In this document: positions 1-8,696 of the stretch, piece after piece | Position numbering within the stretch: the stretch's first letter is position 1 | Layout: each line of letters starts with the position of its first letter | Origin: JBHGYD01 sp041920415 | GTDB taxonomy: Bacteria > Bacillota > Bacilli > Bacillales > Anoxybacillaceae | Direction: 5' to 3' | Assembly (NCBI GenBank): GCA_041920415.1 | Contig: JBHGYD010000048.1 | Coordinates: 48,142-112,141, forward strand | Length of the DNA: 64,000 nt | The notes under the pieces: generated by a model | Told to the model about the DNA's origin: nothing | Database searches by the model: none | Seen by the model: the letters and a program-made list of their open reading frames with translations, nothing else | Made by a program: the position numbers and the translations under genes

Positions 1-869
1 CGCTCCACCACTTCACTTGGCCCGTCTTGTTCAATAAGAAGAACGGCTTTTACGTCTGTTGGCAACCCAATTTGAGCATACGCTTCGACGACCTCAAGCG
101 TTGGTTGGTCAAGAAATTCGAGTGTAGTCGGAATAATTTTGTTGGCGATAATTTTTGAAACAGAACGGGCAGCAGCTTCTAAATCCTGATAAAGGGCGAG
201 CATCGTTTTTTTCGTTTCCGGCATCGGAATCAGCTTTAACGTTGCTTCCGTAATAATTCCAAGCGTGCCTTCAGAACCAACAAATAACCGGGTTAAATCA
301 TATCCCGCAACGTCTTTCGCTAATTTTCCACCTGTGCGAATAATATCCCCATTCGCTACTACCACTTCCAATGCCATTACATAATCACGAGTCACCCCGT
401 ACTTCAAGCCGCGCAAACCACCGGAATTTTCATTGATATTGCCGCCGATGGTCGAAATTTTCATGGAACTGGGATCAGGCGGGTAAAAAAGCCCTTTTGC
501 CTCAACGGCTTTTATTAAGTCAAGCGTGATGACCCCAGGCTGAACCGTTACCGTCAAGTTTTCTTCATCTATTTCTAGAATTTTGTTCATATGTTTAAAA
601 ACCATTACGATTCCGCCTTCTGTCGGACACGTTCCAGCGCAAAGATTCGTTCCCGATCCTCGCGGAACAATGGGAATGCGGTGTTCATTACAAATTTTCA
701 CAATCTCTGAAACTTCTTTCGTATTTCTCGGAGCAATCACCGCATCAGGAAGCGACTGAAACTGCGGTGTTGCATCGTATGAATAAACAAGCCTTCCTGC
801 TTTGGAGTCGTCATAGTTTTCTTTGCCTACAATATGAATGAATTTTTGTTTCATCTCTTGAGAAATCAA
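1..869 (-). CDS. glcD: FAD-linked glycolate/lactate oxidase subunit GlcD (partial, C-terminus outside window)
   Basis: This is the N-terminal ~289 codons of an FAD-linked oxidase of the GlcD/D-lactate dehydrogenase family, which oxidises glycolate or D-2-hydroxyacids. The translation contains the PCMH-type FAD-binding signature: PRGSGTNLCAG, then PPDPSS, then STIGGNINENSGG and KDVAGYDLTRLFVGSEGTLG. These are the pyrophosphate and isoalloxazine contacts. The best start is TTG at 869, with AAAGGA nine bases upstream; an in-frame ATG at 854 has no ribosome binding site. It lies downstream of lactate permease on the same strand, separated by a strong hairpin at 907-959, so it may be read through from the permease or transcribed separately. 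The context (permease, lutABC) points to 2-hydroxyacid use. The rest of the gene lies beyond position 1. Confidence 0.85.
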   Translation of the reverse strand, partial: MISQEMKQKFIHIVGKENYDDSKAGRLVYSYDATPQFQSLPDAVIAPRNTKEVSEIVKICNEHRIPIVPRGSGTNLCAGTCPTEGGIVMVFKHMNKILEIDEENLTVTVQPGVITLDLIKAVEAKGLFYPPDPSSMKISTIGGNINENSGGLRGLKYGVTRDYVMALEVVVANGDIIRTGGKLAKDVAGYDLTRLFVGSEGTLGIITEATLKLIPMPETKKTMLALYQDLEAAARSVSKIIANKIIPTTLEFLDQPTLEVVEAYAQIGLPTDVKAVLLIEQDGPSEVVE

Positions 870-906
870 TCATTCTCATCCTTTCTTTCTACAATCATCA
901 AAACGG

Positions 907-959
907 AAAAGGGACTAAATCCGAAAAACAGAACGTTCTGTTTTTCAGACGGTCCCTTT
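907..959 (-). terminator. Hairpin between lactate permease and glcD
   Basis: A 24-bp perfect palindrome (GAAAAACAGAACGTTCTGTTTTTC, given in two halves at 923-934 and 935-946) is nested inside an outer stem AAAGGGAC/GTCCCTTT. It sits just after the lldP stop codon on the minus strand. It could terminate the permease transcript or attenuate read-through to glcD. Confidence 0.6.
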
Positions 960-967
960 CTAAAAAA

Positions 968-2650
968 TTATGGAATCATCCATGATAAAATGCTAGATTG
1001 CAAGAACGTGATAATACCAATCAAAATAATTAAGAAAATACTATGCTTCACTGTGAAACGGAACAAGTCGGATTCTTTTCCAGCTAAACCTACAGCGGCA
1101 CAAGCAACAGCAATTGACTGCGGAGAAATCATTTTCGCTGTTACGCCACCGGAGGAGTTCGCGGCAAGAGCAAGAACCGGATTCATTCCTACTGATGTTG
1201 CCGTAACTTTTTGCAAGTTGCCGAATAATAAATTCGACGATGTATCCGAACCTGTGATAAATACTCCCAACCAGCCAAGGAATGGTGAGAAGAATGGGAA
1301 TAACGAACCTGTTTTCGCTAACGCCATACCAAGTGTTGTACTCATACCAGAAGCGTTCGTGACGTAAGCGAACCCGACAACCGCAGCAATGGTCATAATC
1401 GGAAATTTTAGTTCATTTAATGTTTCGCCGAATGTAGCCACCCATTCTTTCCAAGAAATTTTGACAATAAATTTTGTGACAACCGCCGCTAAGAGAATCG
1501 CTGTACCAGCCGCCCCCAACACTTCTAATTTATAAACGGCCTGGATTGGTTGACCGCTTGCACTGATAATTTTGTTACTTAACCCTGGCACTTCAGGCAT
1601 AAACGTTAAGTGATAGCCGATTTCATTAATTGCTTTTAATAGACCATTTGTACCTTCGTAATGCCCCGTTAAAGCAGCCTTTACTTGTGGAACGCCCCAT
1701 AGTGAAATAAAGGCTGTTAATATTAAAAACGGAGACCATGCTTTAAACACTTCACCGCTTGTATGGGCAACTTGTTTTGCTTGAGAAGTAGCAGCTACTT
1801 CAGAATATGCTTCTGATGAAAAACGGAAAATATTTTTTGGTTTCCAAAATTTTAAGAAAATTGTTAGCGCAAACAATGATACTAATGCCGACAAAATATC
1901 CGGCAATTCAGGTCCTAAAAAATTAGAACTCAAATATTGAGTTACCGCAAACGAAATACCCGTCACTAAAATAGCTGGTAAAACTTCCATTGTCTTCTTA
2001 AAACCAGCCATAATGATAATTAGGTAAAATGGGACAAATACCGATAAAAACGGTAATTGACGGCCAACCATTTTAGAAATTTCCATGGCCGGCACTCCCG
2101 TCGGTCCTTCCATGGCCGTAATCGGAATCCCAATTGCCCCGAACGCAACCGGTGCCGTATTGGCTAACAAACAAATTCCTGCCGCATACAACGGGTTAAA
2201 CCCTAATCCTACAAGCAACGCAGCGGAAATGGCTACCGGCGCGCCGAACCCTGCCGCTCCTTCCAGAAATGCTCCAAATGAGAACGCTATCAATAAAGCT
2301 TGCAAACGACGATCTTCTGTAATAGATAGAACAGAGTTACGAATCACATCAAACTGACCTGTTTTCACGGTTAGTTTATACAAAAAGACCGAAGTGATAA
2401 TAATCCAGCCGATTGGCAATAAGCCGTAAACCGCTCCTTGAGTTACGGACATGAGAGCCATTCCAACCGGCATTTTGTAAGCGATTACAGCAACTACCAG
2501 CGCAACGAGCAACGTAGTGAGACCAGCTACGTATCCTTTCATCCGCTTAATTGCTAATGCCCAAAAGAAATATAAAATTGGAATCAACGCAACCAATGCC
2601 GATAACGCTAGATTATCTGCAATCGGTGTAAAATTTTGTTTCCACTGCAT
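968..2650 (-). CDS. lldP: L-lactate permease (LldP/LctP family)
   Basis: A 560-residue polytopic membrane protein of the lactate permease family (TC 2.A.14), which imports L- or D-lactate and glycolate with protons. It has 12 or more hydrophobic segments and the conserved region FGAFLEGAAGFGAPVAIS near residue 130, plus FITGSDTSSN near 465 and SSGGVTAKMISPQSIAVA near 500. ATG 2650 is chosen because GGGAGG is eight bases upstream; a TTG six bases earlier is too close to that site. A promoter (TTGTTT-17-TATAAT, 2831-2803) and a LutR-type operator precede it. It lies divergent to the GntR regulator and lutABC, so lactate import and oxidation appear to be co-controlled. Confidence 0.95.
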   Translation of the reverse strand: MQWKQNFTPIADNLALSALVALIPILYFFWALAIKRMKGYVAGLTTLLVALVVAVIAYKMPVGMALMSVTQGAVYGLLPIGWIIITSVFLYKLTVKTGQFDVIRNSVLSITEDRRLQALLIAFSFGAFLEGAAGFGAPVAISAALLVGLGFNPLYAAGICLLANTAPVAFGAIGIPITAMEGPTGVPAMEISKMVGRQLPFLSVFVPFYLIIIMAGFKKTMEVLPAILVTGISFAVTQYLSSNFLGPELPDILSALVSLFALTIFLKFWKPKNIFRFSSEAYSEVAATSQAKQVAHTSGEVFKAWSPFLILTAFISLWGVPQVKAALTGHYEGTNGLLKAINEIGYHLTFMPEVPGLSNKIISASGQPIQAVYKLEVLGAAGTAILLAAVVTKFIVKISWKEWVATFGETLNELKFPIMTIAAVVGFAYVTNASGMSTTLGMALAKTGSLFPFFSPFLGWLGVFITGSDTSSNLLFGNLQKVTATSVGMNPVLALAANSSGGVTAKMISPQSIAVACAAVGLAGKESDLFRFTVKHSIFLIILIGIITFLQSSILSWMIP

Positions 2651-2761
2651 TATCAAATCCTCCCTTTGTTTAACTCTTTAAAATTCCCCCATTCAAACAA
2701 TCCCCAGCTCAATTCAAATCCTCATCCCTCCCAAAGGTGTTCATCATAAAATCAGTCACTA

Positions 2762-2776
2762 GGTCATCAGATGACC
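2762..2776. promoter_or_regulatory. LutR-type operator upstream of lldP
   Basis: GGTCATCAGATGACC is a 15-bp palindrome with a single central base. The same core, GTCATC-N-GATGAC, recurs at 3762-3774 in front of lutA. It lies ~20 bases downstream of the predicted lldP transcription start, a repressor position. It matches the TCATC-N-GATGA form I recall for B. subtilis LutR. Confidence 0.8.
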
Positions 2777-2802
2777 AGATAATAAAATCCTTTTTGAATC
2801 AA

Positions 2803-2831
2803 ATTATATTGTTGATTGGTAAAAAAAACAA
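2803..2831 (-). promoter_or_regulatory. Predicted SigA promoter of lldP
   Basis: On the minus strand TTGTTT (2831-2826) and TATAAT (2808-2803) are separated by exactly 17 bases, followed by the operator at 2776-2762. Confidence 0.6.
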
Positions 2832-2894
2832 TACAGAAAATTAAATTTTTCGAAATTTCTACTTCCCTCCCCCCTTATTGAAGATGAAAAGTTT

Positions 2895-2921
2895 TTGTTG
2901 TAGTTTTATTCCATGTATAAT
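2895..2921 (+). promoter_or_regulatory. Possible promoter of the GntR regulator
   Basis: TATAAT at 2916-2921 with TTGTTG 15 bases upstream, 33 bases before the TTG start codon. The short spacer makes this tentative. Confidence 0.4.
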
Positions 2922-2953
2922 AAAAATATGAGTTTTTTACCGAGGTGAACGCG

Positions 2954-3670
2954 TTGGAATATAAACAAATCAAACCGAAAAAAATTTACGAAGAAGTCGC
3001 CGAAGCCATTTTTGAAATGATTAAAACAGGAGTCTTAAAACCAGGTGATAAATTAGATTCCGTACAACAACTCGCAGAAAATTTTAAAGTGGGACGAGCA
3101 GCGATTCGTGAAGCATTAACCGCCTTAAAAGCGATGGGGTTAATTGAATTAAAACAAGGCGAAGGGACATATGTTCGTGAATTTGATCCGACGATGCTTT
3201 CTTTTCCCATTTCCATTGCTGCTCTTATGAAAAAAGAAGATATTGCTCATTTATTGGAAGTACGCAAACTGCTAGAAGTAGGAGCAGCTGGTGTTGCCGC
3301 GCGGAAACGAACAGAAAAAGATTTGAAAGCAATGGAACATGCTCTTGACCAAATGCGCCAAGGAATCGGAGATAGAGATAAAGAACTCGGCGAAAAAGCG
3401 GATTTTTTATTTCATATTGCCGTTGCTGCCGCATCCCAAAACCCGATTTTAGTAAGCCTGATGAATAACGTATCAGGAATGATGATCGAAACAATGCGGG
3501 AAACGCGAAAAATTTGGCTTTTTTCCAAACAAACAACAAGCGAGCAGCTCCTCGAGGAACACATTCAAATTTTTGAAGCGATTAAAGAAAAAAATGCGGA
3601 CGTCGCCCAAGAACGAATGTTACAACATTTATCAAATGTAGAAAGAGTGCTCGAAAAATATATTTACTGA
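2954..3670 (+). CDS. lutR: GntR/FadR-type regulator, LutR ortholog
   Basis: A 238-residue FadR-subfamily GntR regulator. It has an N-terminal winged helix (residues ~5-75, with KIYEEVAEAIFEMIKTG and VGRAAIREALTALKAMGLIE) and a C-terminal all-helical FCD ligand domain (~90-230). It closely resembles B. subtilis LutR, which represses lactate utilisation. TTG 2954 is chosen because GAGGTG lies six bases upstream; the preceding in-frame GTG at 2945 overlaps that ribosome binding site. It lies between lldP and lutABC, whose promoters both carry the GTCATC-N-GATGAC palindrome. A strong terminator follows at once, so it is monocistronic. The ligand is inferred to be lactate or a related 2-hydroxyacid. 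Confidence 0.92.
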   Translation: MEYKQIKPKKIYEEVAEAIFEMIKTGVLKPGDKLDSVQQLAENFKVGRAAIREALTALKAMGLIELKQGEGTYVREFDPTMLSFPISIAALMKKEDIAHLLEVRKLLEVGAAGVAARKRTEKDLKAMEHALDQMRQGIGDRDKELGEKADFLFHIAVAAASQNPILVSLMNNVSGMMIETMRETRKIWLFSKQTTSEQLLEEHIQIFEAIKEKNADVAQERMLQHLSNVERVLEKYIY

Positions 3671-3674
3671 TCAC

Positions 3675-3710
3675 AAGTGCTCGACGAAACAATCGAGCGC
3701 TTTCTTTTTT
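3675..3710 (+). terminator. Terminator after lutR
   Basis: AAGTGCTCGA and TCGAGCGCTT form a 10-bp stem (one G-T pair) around an 8-base loop, followed by TTCTTTTTT. Confidence 0.85.
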
Positions 3711-3746
3711 GCGAAAAAATTATACTTCCAAATTATCAAAATATTA

Positions 3747-3774
3747 TATAATACGAATAAAGTCATCTGATGAC
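3747..3774 (+). promoter_or_regulatory. lutABC promoter/operator region
   Basis: A TATAAT (3747-3752) is followed by the palindrome GTCATCTGATGAC (3762-3774), identical in form to the lldP operator. An alternative promoter, TTGACT (3778) - 16 bp - TTAAAT (3800), lies just downstream. In either case the operator overlaps or abuts the promoter. Confidence 0.75.
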
Positions 3775-3811
3775 CTGTTGACTTATAGTGAATTTAGCAT
3801 TAAATTGGAAA

Positions 3812-3829
3812 AAAGAAAACGTTTTCTTT
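3812..3829. promoter_or_regulatory. cre-like palindrome in the lutA leader
   Basis: AAAGAAAACGTTTTCTTT is an 18-bp perfect palindrome containing the central CG and flanking AAAA/TTTT of CcpA sites (consensus WTGNAANCGNWNNCAW). It lies between the promoter and the ribosome binding site of lutA, where CcpA would act as a roadblock. Confidence 0.5.
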
Positions 3830-3848
3830 CGTAAGGAGGGAAAAGAAA

Positions 3849-4565
3849 GTGAAAGTCACTTTATTCGTTACGTGTTTAGTCGATTTATTTCATACCAATG
3901 TTGGAAAAGCAACGGTGGAGTTGTTAGAACGGCTAGGCTGTGAAATTGAATTTCCAGAAGCGCAAACATGTTGCGGACAACCGGCATACAACAGCGGGTA
4001 TGTGAAAGAAGCAAAAGAAGCGATGAAACATATGATTCGCACGTTTGAGCATGCTGAATATATCGTGACTCCTTCCGGATCTTGTGCAACGATGTTCAAA
4101 GAATATCCGCATATTTTTAAAGGAGATCCTGAATGGGAACCGAAAGCGAAAGCGCTAGCATCCAAAACATATGAATTAACGCAATTTCTCGTGGAAGTGT
4201 TGAAAGTCGAAAATGTAGGAGCTAAATTGAAAGGTCGTGCGACTTATCATACCTCCTGTCATATGACCCGCTTACTCGGTGTAAAAGATGCTCCTATCAA
4301 ACTACTAAAAAATGTAGAAGGTTTAGAATTTGTGCCGCTGCCAAATGCGCATAACTGTTGTGGTTTCGGTGGTACGTTCTCCGTCAAGATGGGACCGATT
4401 TCCGAACAGATGGTCGATGAAAAAATTCATCATATCGAAGAAGTAGAGGCAGACTATTTAATCGGAGCGGACTGCGGCTGTTTAATGAACATTGGCGGAC
4501 GCATTGAACGGCAAGGAAAACCAATTAAGGTTATGCACATTGCTGAAGTACTAAACAGCCGTTAA
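3849..4565 (+). CDS. lutA: L-lactate utilisation protein LutA ((Fe-S)-binding, CCG domains)
   Basis: A 238-residue cytoplasmic protein with two cysteine-rich CCG domains: CCGQPAYNSG near residue 41 and NCCGFGGTFSVKMGP near 173, with SCHMTRLLG between. These motifs bind an iron-sulfur cofactor in heterodisulfide-reductase-like subunits. With LutB and LutC it forms the LutABC complex that oxidises L-lactate to pyruvate. The GTG start has AAGGAGG nine bases upstream. It is the first gene of a tight lutA-lutB-lutC operon (17-bp gap to lutB). The length equals the B. subtilis protein. Confidence 0.95.
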   Translation: MKVTLFVTCLVDLFHTNVGKATVELLERLGCEIEFPEAQTCCGQPAYNSGYVKEAKEAMKHMIRTFEHAEYIVTPSGSCATMFKEYPHIFKGDPEWEPKAKALASKTYELTQFLVEVLKVENVGAKLKGRATYHTSCHMTRLLGVKDAPIKLLKNVEGLEFVPLPNAHNCCGFGGTFSVKMGPISEQMVDEKIHHIEEVEADYLIGADCGCLMNIGGRIERQGKPIKVMHIAEVLNSR

Positions 4566-4582
4566 TAGAGAGGTGATCTTCA

Positions 4583-6013
4583 ATGGCAATGAAAATCAGT
4601 ACATATGAATTTAAAGAACGTGTTGAACAAGGAATTCATAACTCATTTATGCGCGGCGCAGTCGCTGGAGCCCAAGAACGGTTGCGAACAAGACGCTTAG
4701 AAGCCGCAGCTGAGCTTGGAAACTGGGAAGAATGGCGGGCGTTAGGAGAAGAAATCCGCAAGCATACGTTAGAGAATCTCGATTATTACTTAATGCAATT
4801 AAGCGAAAATGTCGCCAAACGTGGCGGACATGTTTTCTTTGCGCAAACAGCCGAAGAAGCAAATCAATATATTCGCGATGTTGTTGTAAAAAAGAATGCA
4901 AAGAAAATTGTTAAATCCAAATCAATGGTTACCGAAGAAATTAATTTGAATCCTGTTTTAGAAGCGGCAGGCTGCGAGGTCATCGAAACCGATCTTGGAG
5001 AATACATTTTGCAAGTCGATGACCATGATCCGCCATCGCATATCGTTGCACCAGCACTCCATAAAAATAAAGAACAAATTCGTGACGTCTTTAAGGAAAA
5101 GCTAGCTTATAACCAAACTGAAAAACCTGAAGAACTTGCGCTTCACGCACGTAAAATGTTGCGCGAACAATATTTAACTGCCGACGTCGGCATTACAGGT
5201 TGCAATTTTGCGATTGCTGAATCCGGCTCCATCACGCTCGTAACAAATGAAGGAAACGCGGACTTAGTCACCGCACTACCTAAAACGCAAATTACGGTAA
5301 TGGGGATGGAGCGTATCGTTCCCACATTCGAAGAAATGGAAGTTCTCGTCAGTTTATTAACACGCAGCGCTGTTGGTCAAAAATTAACGAGCTATATTAC
5401 CGTTCTTACCGGTCCGCGCGACGAAGGAGATGTAGATGGTCCAGAGGAATTTCATTTAGTCATTGTCGATAACGGTCGCTCAAACATTCTCGGCACGGAA
5501 TTTCAACCAGTGTTACAATGCATTCGTTGTGCCGCTTGCGTCAACGTTTGTCCCGTGTATCGTCATATCGGCGGTCATTCCTATGGTTCCATTTATTCAG
5601 GACCTATCGGTGCGGTTCTCTCGCCGTTACTGGGAGGATATGATGATTACAAAGAGCTTCCATACGCCTCCACACTATGTGCGGCTTGTACGGAAGCATG
5701 TCCAGTCAAAATTCCGCTCCATGAATTGTTGCTGAAACATCGTCAAGTGATTGTTGAACGGGAAGGAAAAGCGCCCATTTCCGAAAAATTAGCAATGAAA
5801 GCATTCGGTTTAGGAGCCGCTTCATCATCACTTTACAAATTAGGGTCAAAAATTGCTCCAAGCGCGCTGAATCCATTTACTATTGATAACCGCATCACAA
5901 AAGGTCCCGGTCCGTTAAAAGCATGGACGGAAATTCGCGAATTTCCAGCTCCGGGCAAAGAGAGATTTCGAGATTGGTTTAACAATCACCAGAAAGGAGG
6001 TAAACAATCTTGA
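4583..6013 (+). CDS. lutB: L-lactate utilisation iron-sulfur protein LutB
   Basis: A 476-residue protein with an N-terminal LUD domain (residues ~70-300, including VDDHDPPSHIVAP and GITGCNFAIAESGSI) and a C-terminal ferredoxin-like pair of 4Fe-4S motifs (CIRCAACVNVCPVYR near 313, CAACTEACPVKIPL near 364). It carries electrons from lactate within LutABC. ATG 4583 is preceded by GAGGTGATC. Its stop codon overlaps the TTG start of lutC by four bases, which suggests translational coupling. Confidence 0.95.
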   Translation: MAMKISTYEFKERVEQGIHNSFMRGAVAGAQERLRTRRLEAAAELGNWEEWRALGEEIRKHTLENLDYYLMQLSENVAKRGGHVFFAQTAEEANQYIRDVVVKKNAKKIVKSKSMVTEEINLNPVLEAAGCEVIETDLGEYILQVDDHDPPSHIVAPALHKNKEQIRDVFKEKLAYNQTEKPEELALHARKMLREQYLTADVGITGCNFAIAESGSITLVTNEGNADLVTALPKTQITVMGMERIVPTFEEMEVLVSLLTRSAVGQKLTSYITVLTGPRDEGDVDGPEEFHLVIVDNGRSNILGTEFQPVLQCIRCAACVNVCPVYRHIGGHSYGSIYSGPIGAVLSPLLGGYDDYKELPYASTLCAACTEACPVKIPLHELLLKHRQVIVEREGKAPISEKLAMKAFGLGAASSSLYKLGSKIAPSALNPFTIDNRITKGPGPLKAWTEIREFPAPGKERFRDWFNNHQKGGKQS

Positions 6014-6732
6014 CGATTGGTATCATTCATAACAGGGATGCGTTTTTACAAAATATCGCTAAAAGTCTTGGTCGCGAACAACGCACATCAGGCGTTACCC
6101 GTCCAGATTGGAAACACCGACCACAATGGACCGTATTCCAAGGCTATAGCCAAGATGAGCTTTTAGAAGCGTTGAAATTACAATGTCCACGCATCCATAC
6201 TGATTTAGTTGAAACAACGGTCGATCATCTAGCAGCAACGCTAAAACAGGTCGTGGCCAACTATGGAGGCGGCTCTGTCGTTACATGGGATGATCCGCGT
6301 TTTACTGAATATGGATTATCCCCGCTTTTGCAGGAAGAATGGCCGAATGAGAAGATAGACGTCCATATATGGAACCCGGCAGTTGGTCAAAAAAATATCG
6401 AATATGCGGAAAAAGCGAATGTCGGCATTACATTTAGCGATATGACGCTTGCTGAATCCGGTACAGTCGTTTTATTTAGCAGCAACGGAAAAGGACGTAC
6501 AGTCAGCTTTTTACCGCAAACATATGTCGCCATTATTCCAAAAAGTACAATCGTTCCACGCATGACGCAGGCGGCTGCTTTCATCCATGAACGAATCGAA
6601 AAAGGAGAGCAAATCCCGTCCTGCATCAACTTTATTACAGGGCCAAGCAACTCGGCAGATATTGAAATGAATTTAGTGGTTGGCGTCCATGGACCAGTGA
6701 AAGCTACCTATATTGTAGTAACCGACCGCTGA
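6010..6732 (+). CDS. lutC: L-lactate utilisation protein LutC (LUD domain)
   Basis: A 240-residue LUD-domain protein, the third subunit of LutABC. The recognisable family segments are GGSVVTWDDPRF near residue 85, NVGITFSDMTLAESGTVVL near 140 and CINFITGPSNSADIEMNLVVGVHGP near the C-terminus. The start is TTG 6010, with AGAAAGGAGG nine bases upstream and a TTGA overlap with the lutB stop. A strong terminator follows and closes the operon. Confidence 0.95.
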   Translation: MTIGIIHNRDAFLQNIAKSLGREQRTSGVTRPDWKHRPQWTVFQGYSQDELLEALKLQCPRIHTDLVETTVDHLAATLKQVVANYGGGSVVTWDDPRFTEYGLSPLLQEEWPNEKIDVHIWNPAVGQKNIEYAEKANVGITFSDMTLAESGTVVLFSSNGKGRTVSFLPQTYVAIIPKSTIVPRMTQAAAFIHERIEKGEQIPSCINFITGPSNSADIEMNLVVGVHGPVKATYIVVTDR

Positions 6733-6736
6733 TAAA

Positions 6737-6782
6737 AAATAGGCTAGTATCTTTTCAAAAAAAGACACTAGCCTATTTCTTT
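6737..6782. terminator. Bidirectional terminator between lutC and the TerC gene
   Basis: AAATAGGCTAGT and ACTAGCCTATTT form a 12-bp stem, with A-rich and T-rich flanks on both sides. It serves convergent lutC (+) and terC-like (-). Confidence 0.85.
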
Positions 6783-6801
6783 CACAAAAGAGATATATGA
6801 T

Positions 6802-7518
6802 TCATGCCATTCTTTCTTTTTCACTTTCTGCTTCCGCCTTTTTATTCGTTATATACCCAGCCGCTAAGACGAAAATCGTTAATCCGGCGCTAATCGCATA
6901 CGTAAGAGGTCCATGCGGAATATGAAGAATGCTTATGAATCCTTCGTCTTCCATCATCATTTCCCCGCCTGTCCACGCGAGAATTCCAGAACCGACATAA
7001 GCGATCCATGTATACCTTTCCATCATCTTCATAATAGCCTTAGAGCCAAGAATCATAATCGGGATACTAATCGCAACACCAAAGGCAATCATGCCGATAT
7101 GCCCTTCTGACGCTCCAGCAACAGCTACGACATTGTCTAAACTCATCACCGCATCAGCAATCATAATGGTCCAAATGGCTTTCAAAAGACGGTCGGATGA
7201 TTGAACATTCGCCTCTTCTTCGCGCTCGACAAGCACTTTGTACGCAATCCAAAGCAATAAAAGCCCACCAAGCAAATGTACGAACGGAATTTTCAATAGA
7301 AATACAATCATGGCAGCGAATAAAGTCCGTAAAATCACTGCACCGCCTGTTCCCCAAAAAATCGCCTGATTTTGCTGGTGCTTTGGTAGTCTCCTCGTCG
7401 CCATCGCAATCACAACCGCATTATCTCCCGACAAAATAATATCAATGACAATAATTTTTAATAGTGCAATGAACGCTCCCGAAGACAGCGCAAAACCTAA
7501 CGAGTGAAAAACATCCAT
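6802..7518 (-). CDS. TerC-family integral membrane protein (YjbE/YkoY type)
   Basis: A 238-residue membrane protein with about seven hydrophobic segments and the two acidic TerC motifs: IIVIDIILSGDNAVVIAMA near residue 25 and TIMIADAVMSLDNVVAVAGAS near 120. Bacillus members of this family export manganese, in part to metallate secreted proteins; tellurite resistance is the historical name. ATG 7518 has AAGGAGAATAAAA just upstream, which rules out a longer form starting at 7539. The gene is monocistronic and convergent to lutC. No yybP-ykoY manganese riboswitch is visible upstream. Which paralogue it is cannot be settled by eye. Confidence 0.88.
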   Translation of the reverse strand: MDVFHSLGFALSSGAFIALLKIIVIDIILSGDNAVVIAMATRRLPKHQQNQAIFWGTGGAVILRTLFAAMIVFLLKIPFVHLLGGLLLLWIAYKVLVEREEEANVQSSDRLLKAIWTIMIADAVMSLDNVVAVAGASEGHIGMIAFGVAISIPIMILGSKAIMKMMERYTWIAYVGSGILAWTGGEMMMEDEGFISILHIPHGPLTYAISAGLTIFVLAAGYITNKKAEAESEKERMA

Positions 7519-7626
7519 TTTTATTCTCCTTCTACACAATCTGCTGGTATTTTTGTCCCTATCATAAAATCATATTTATCTTAACTTAAATGATATATAT
7601 CAGCAACCACATATGTTTATCCAGTT

Positions 7627-8538
7627 TTAACAATTCGTTAGTGCAAATCTCAAACTCTCTCTCGATGCTTCCATCAATTTTTTGTCCCCTAAATCATGAC
7701 TGTATAACAGTAAAACAACTGAAGTATAGACTGCTCGAAATTGAGCAAGTTTTTTCGTTTCATCATCGACATGACCATAAATCTCATAAAACAACGCTCG
7801 ACCTTCTGGCGGCAAGAAGCTATAAACGATGGCTAAATCAACAGCCGGATGACCGATATGAACATCTCCCCAATCGATAACTCCTGATAACATCCCCTCG
7901 TCATCCACTAGTAAATTGCGAAAATGAAGATCGCCGTGAACTAGCACCTCCCTATTTTTATAGTCAATATATCTGAGTGAAGAGACGTATGTATCTAAAG
8001 CTAAGAAATCATTCCATAGTCCCGTCAGCTTTAGCTGTTCGATATGCGTTTCAAGTTGCTGTTTTCTTCTCGATATATCTAAGCGATGCAATGGGTCATA
8101 AGACAAAGAAAATTCCTTCGCTTTTTGAATAGGGAAATGATGCAATTCTCGTAAAAACTCCGCTAGTGGCTTTATAGATTTTAATCTTGTTTGATTCGTT
8201 AGTGTTCCTGGTGTTTTACCACTTACCAATCGGTATCCAGTAAACGGCCAAGGATATATATTACTTGGCTTTCCGATGAAGATAGGCTCTGGAATTTCAA
8301 CTGGCAAGTATGGCACTAATTGTGGAAGAATACGATTTTCCGTTTTGAGCAAATCAACAGCAATTGCACGACGAGGAAACCGAAACACATAACAGTCATT
8401 CACGGCAAAAACCGTATTATCAAACCCTTCCCCTAACTCATTCAAATGAATAACTTCAAGCTCTGGAAACTGTTCGTTAATTAACTGATACGCTAACTGT
8501 TGTGAAACTACTTGTTCAGCTGACCATGGTTGTACCAT
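7627..8538 (-). CDS. APH-family phosphotransferase
   Basis: A 303-residue kinase-fold protein of the aminoglycoside/macrolide phosphotransferase family. The visible core is ELGEGFDNTVFAV (nucleotide loop) near residue 36, YVFRFPRR (lysine-strand equivalent with Arg) near 52, VLVHGDLHFRNLLVD (catalytic HGDxxxxN, Asp base) near 197 and GVIDWGDVHIGHPAVDLA (metal-binding IDW/D) near 218. ATG 8538 follows GGGGGGA with good spacing. The phosphate acceptor is unknown: it may be an antibiotic or a small metabolite such as a sugar or amino alcohol. It stands alone, so context does not help. Confidence 0.85.
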   Translation of the reverse strand: MVQPWSAEQVVSQQLAYQLINEQFPELEVIHLNELGEGFDNTVFAVNDCYVFRFPRRAIAVDLLKTENRILPQLVPYLPVEIPEPIFIGKPSNIYPWPFTGYRLVSGKTPGTLTNQTRLKSIKPLAEFLRELHHFPIQKAKEFSLSYDPLHRLDISRRKQQLETHIEQLKLTGLWNDFLALDTYVSSLRYIDYKNREVLVHGDLHFRNLLVDDEGMLSGVIDWGDVHIGHPAVDLAIVYSFLPPEGRALFYEIYGHVDDETKKLAQFRAVYTSVVLLLYSHDLGDKKLMEASRESLRFALTNC

Positions 8539-8696
8539 GAACATCCCCCCTTTCTTTTTCAACTGTCCTAGTATGTGCTTTGTTTTTTTCATTTTTCAAT
8601 AACCTCAACATTTTTTCAAGGACATTTGTCCTTCTTCACAAAGTCGCCAAACAGTAGTAAAATTCTTATAATCCTATAAGAAAGGTAGGGATAAAA

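Noticed and set aside
834..1367. Plus-strand reading frame of 177 codons
   Set aside because: It lies antisense to lldP and the hairpin, has no ribosome binding site, and its product is low-complexity shadow sequence.
2085..2357. Plus-strand reading frame of 90 codons inside lldP
   Set aside because: Antisense shadow of transmembrane segments; no independent signals.
7519..7626. yybP-ykoY manganese riboswitch for the TerC gene
   Set aside because: The region is too short and lacks the conserved internal loops.
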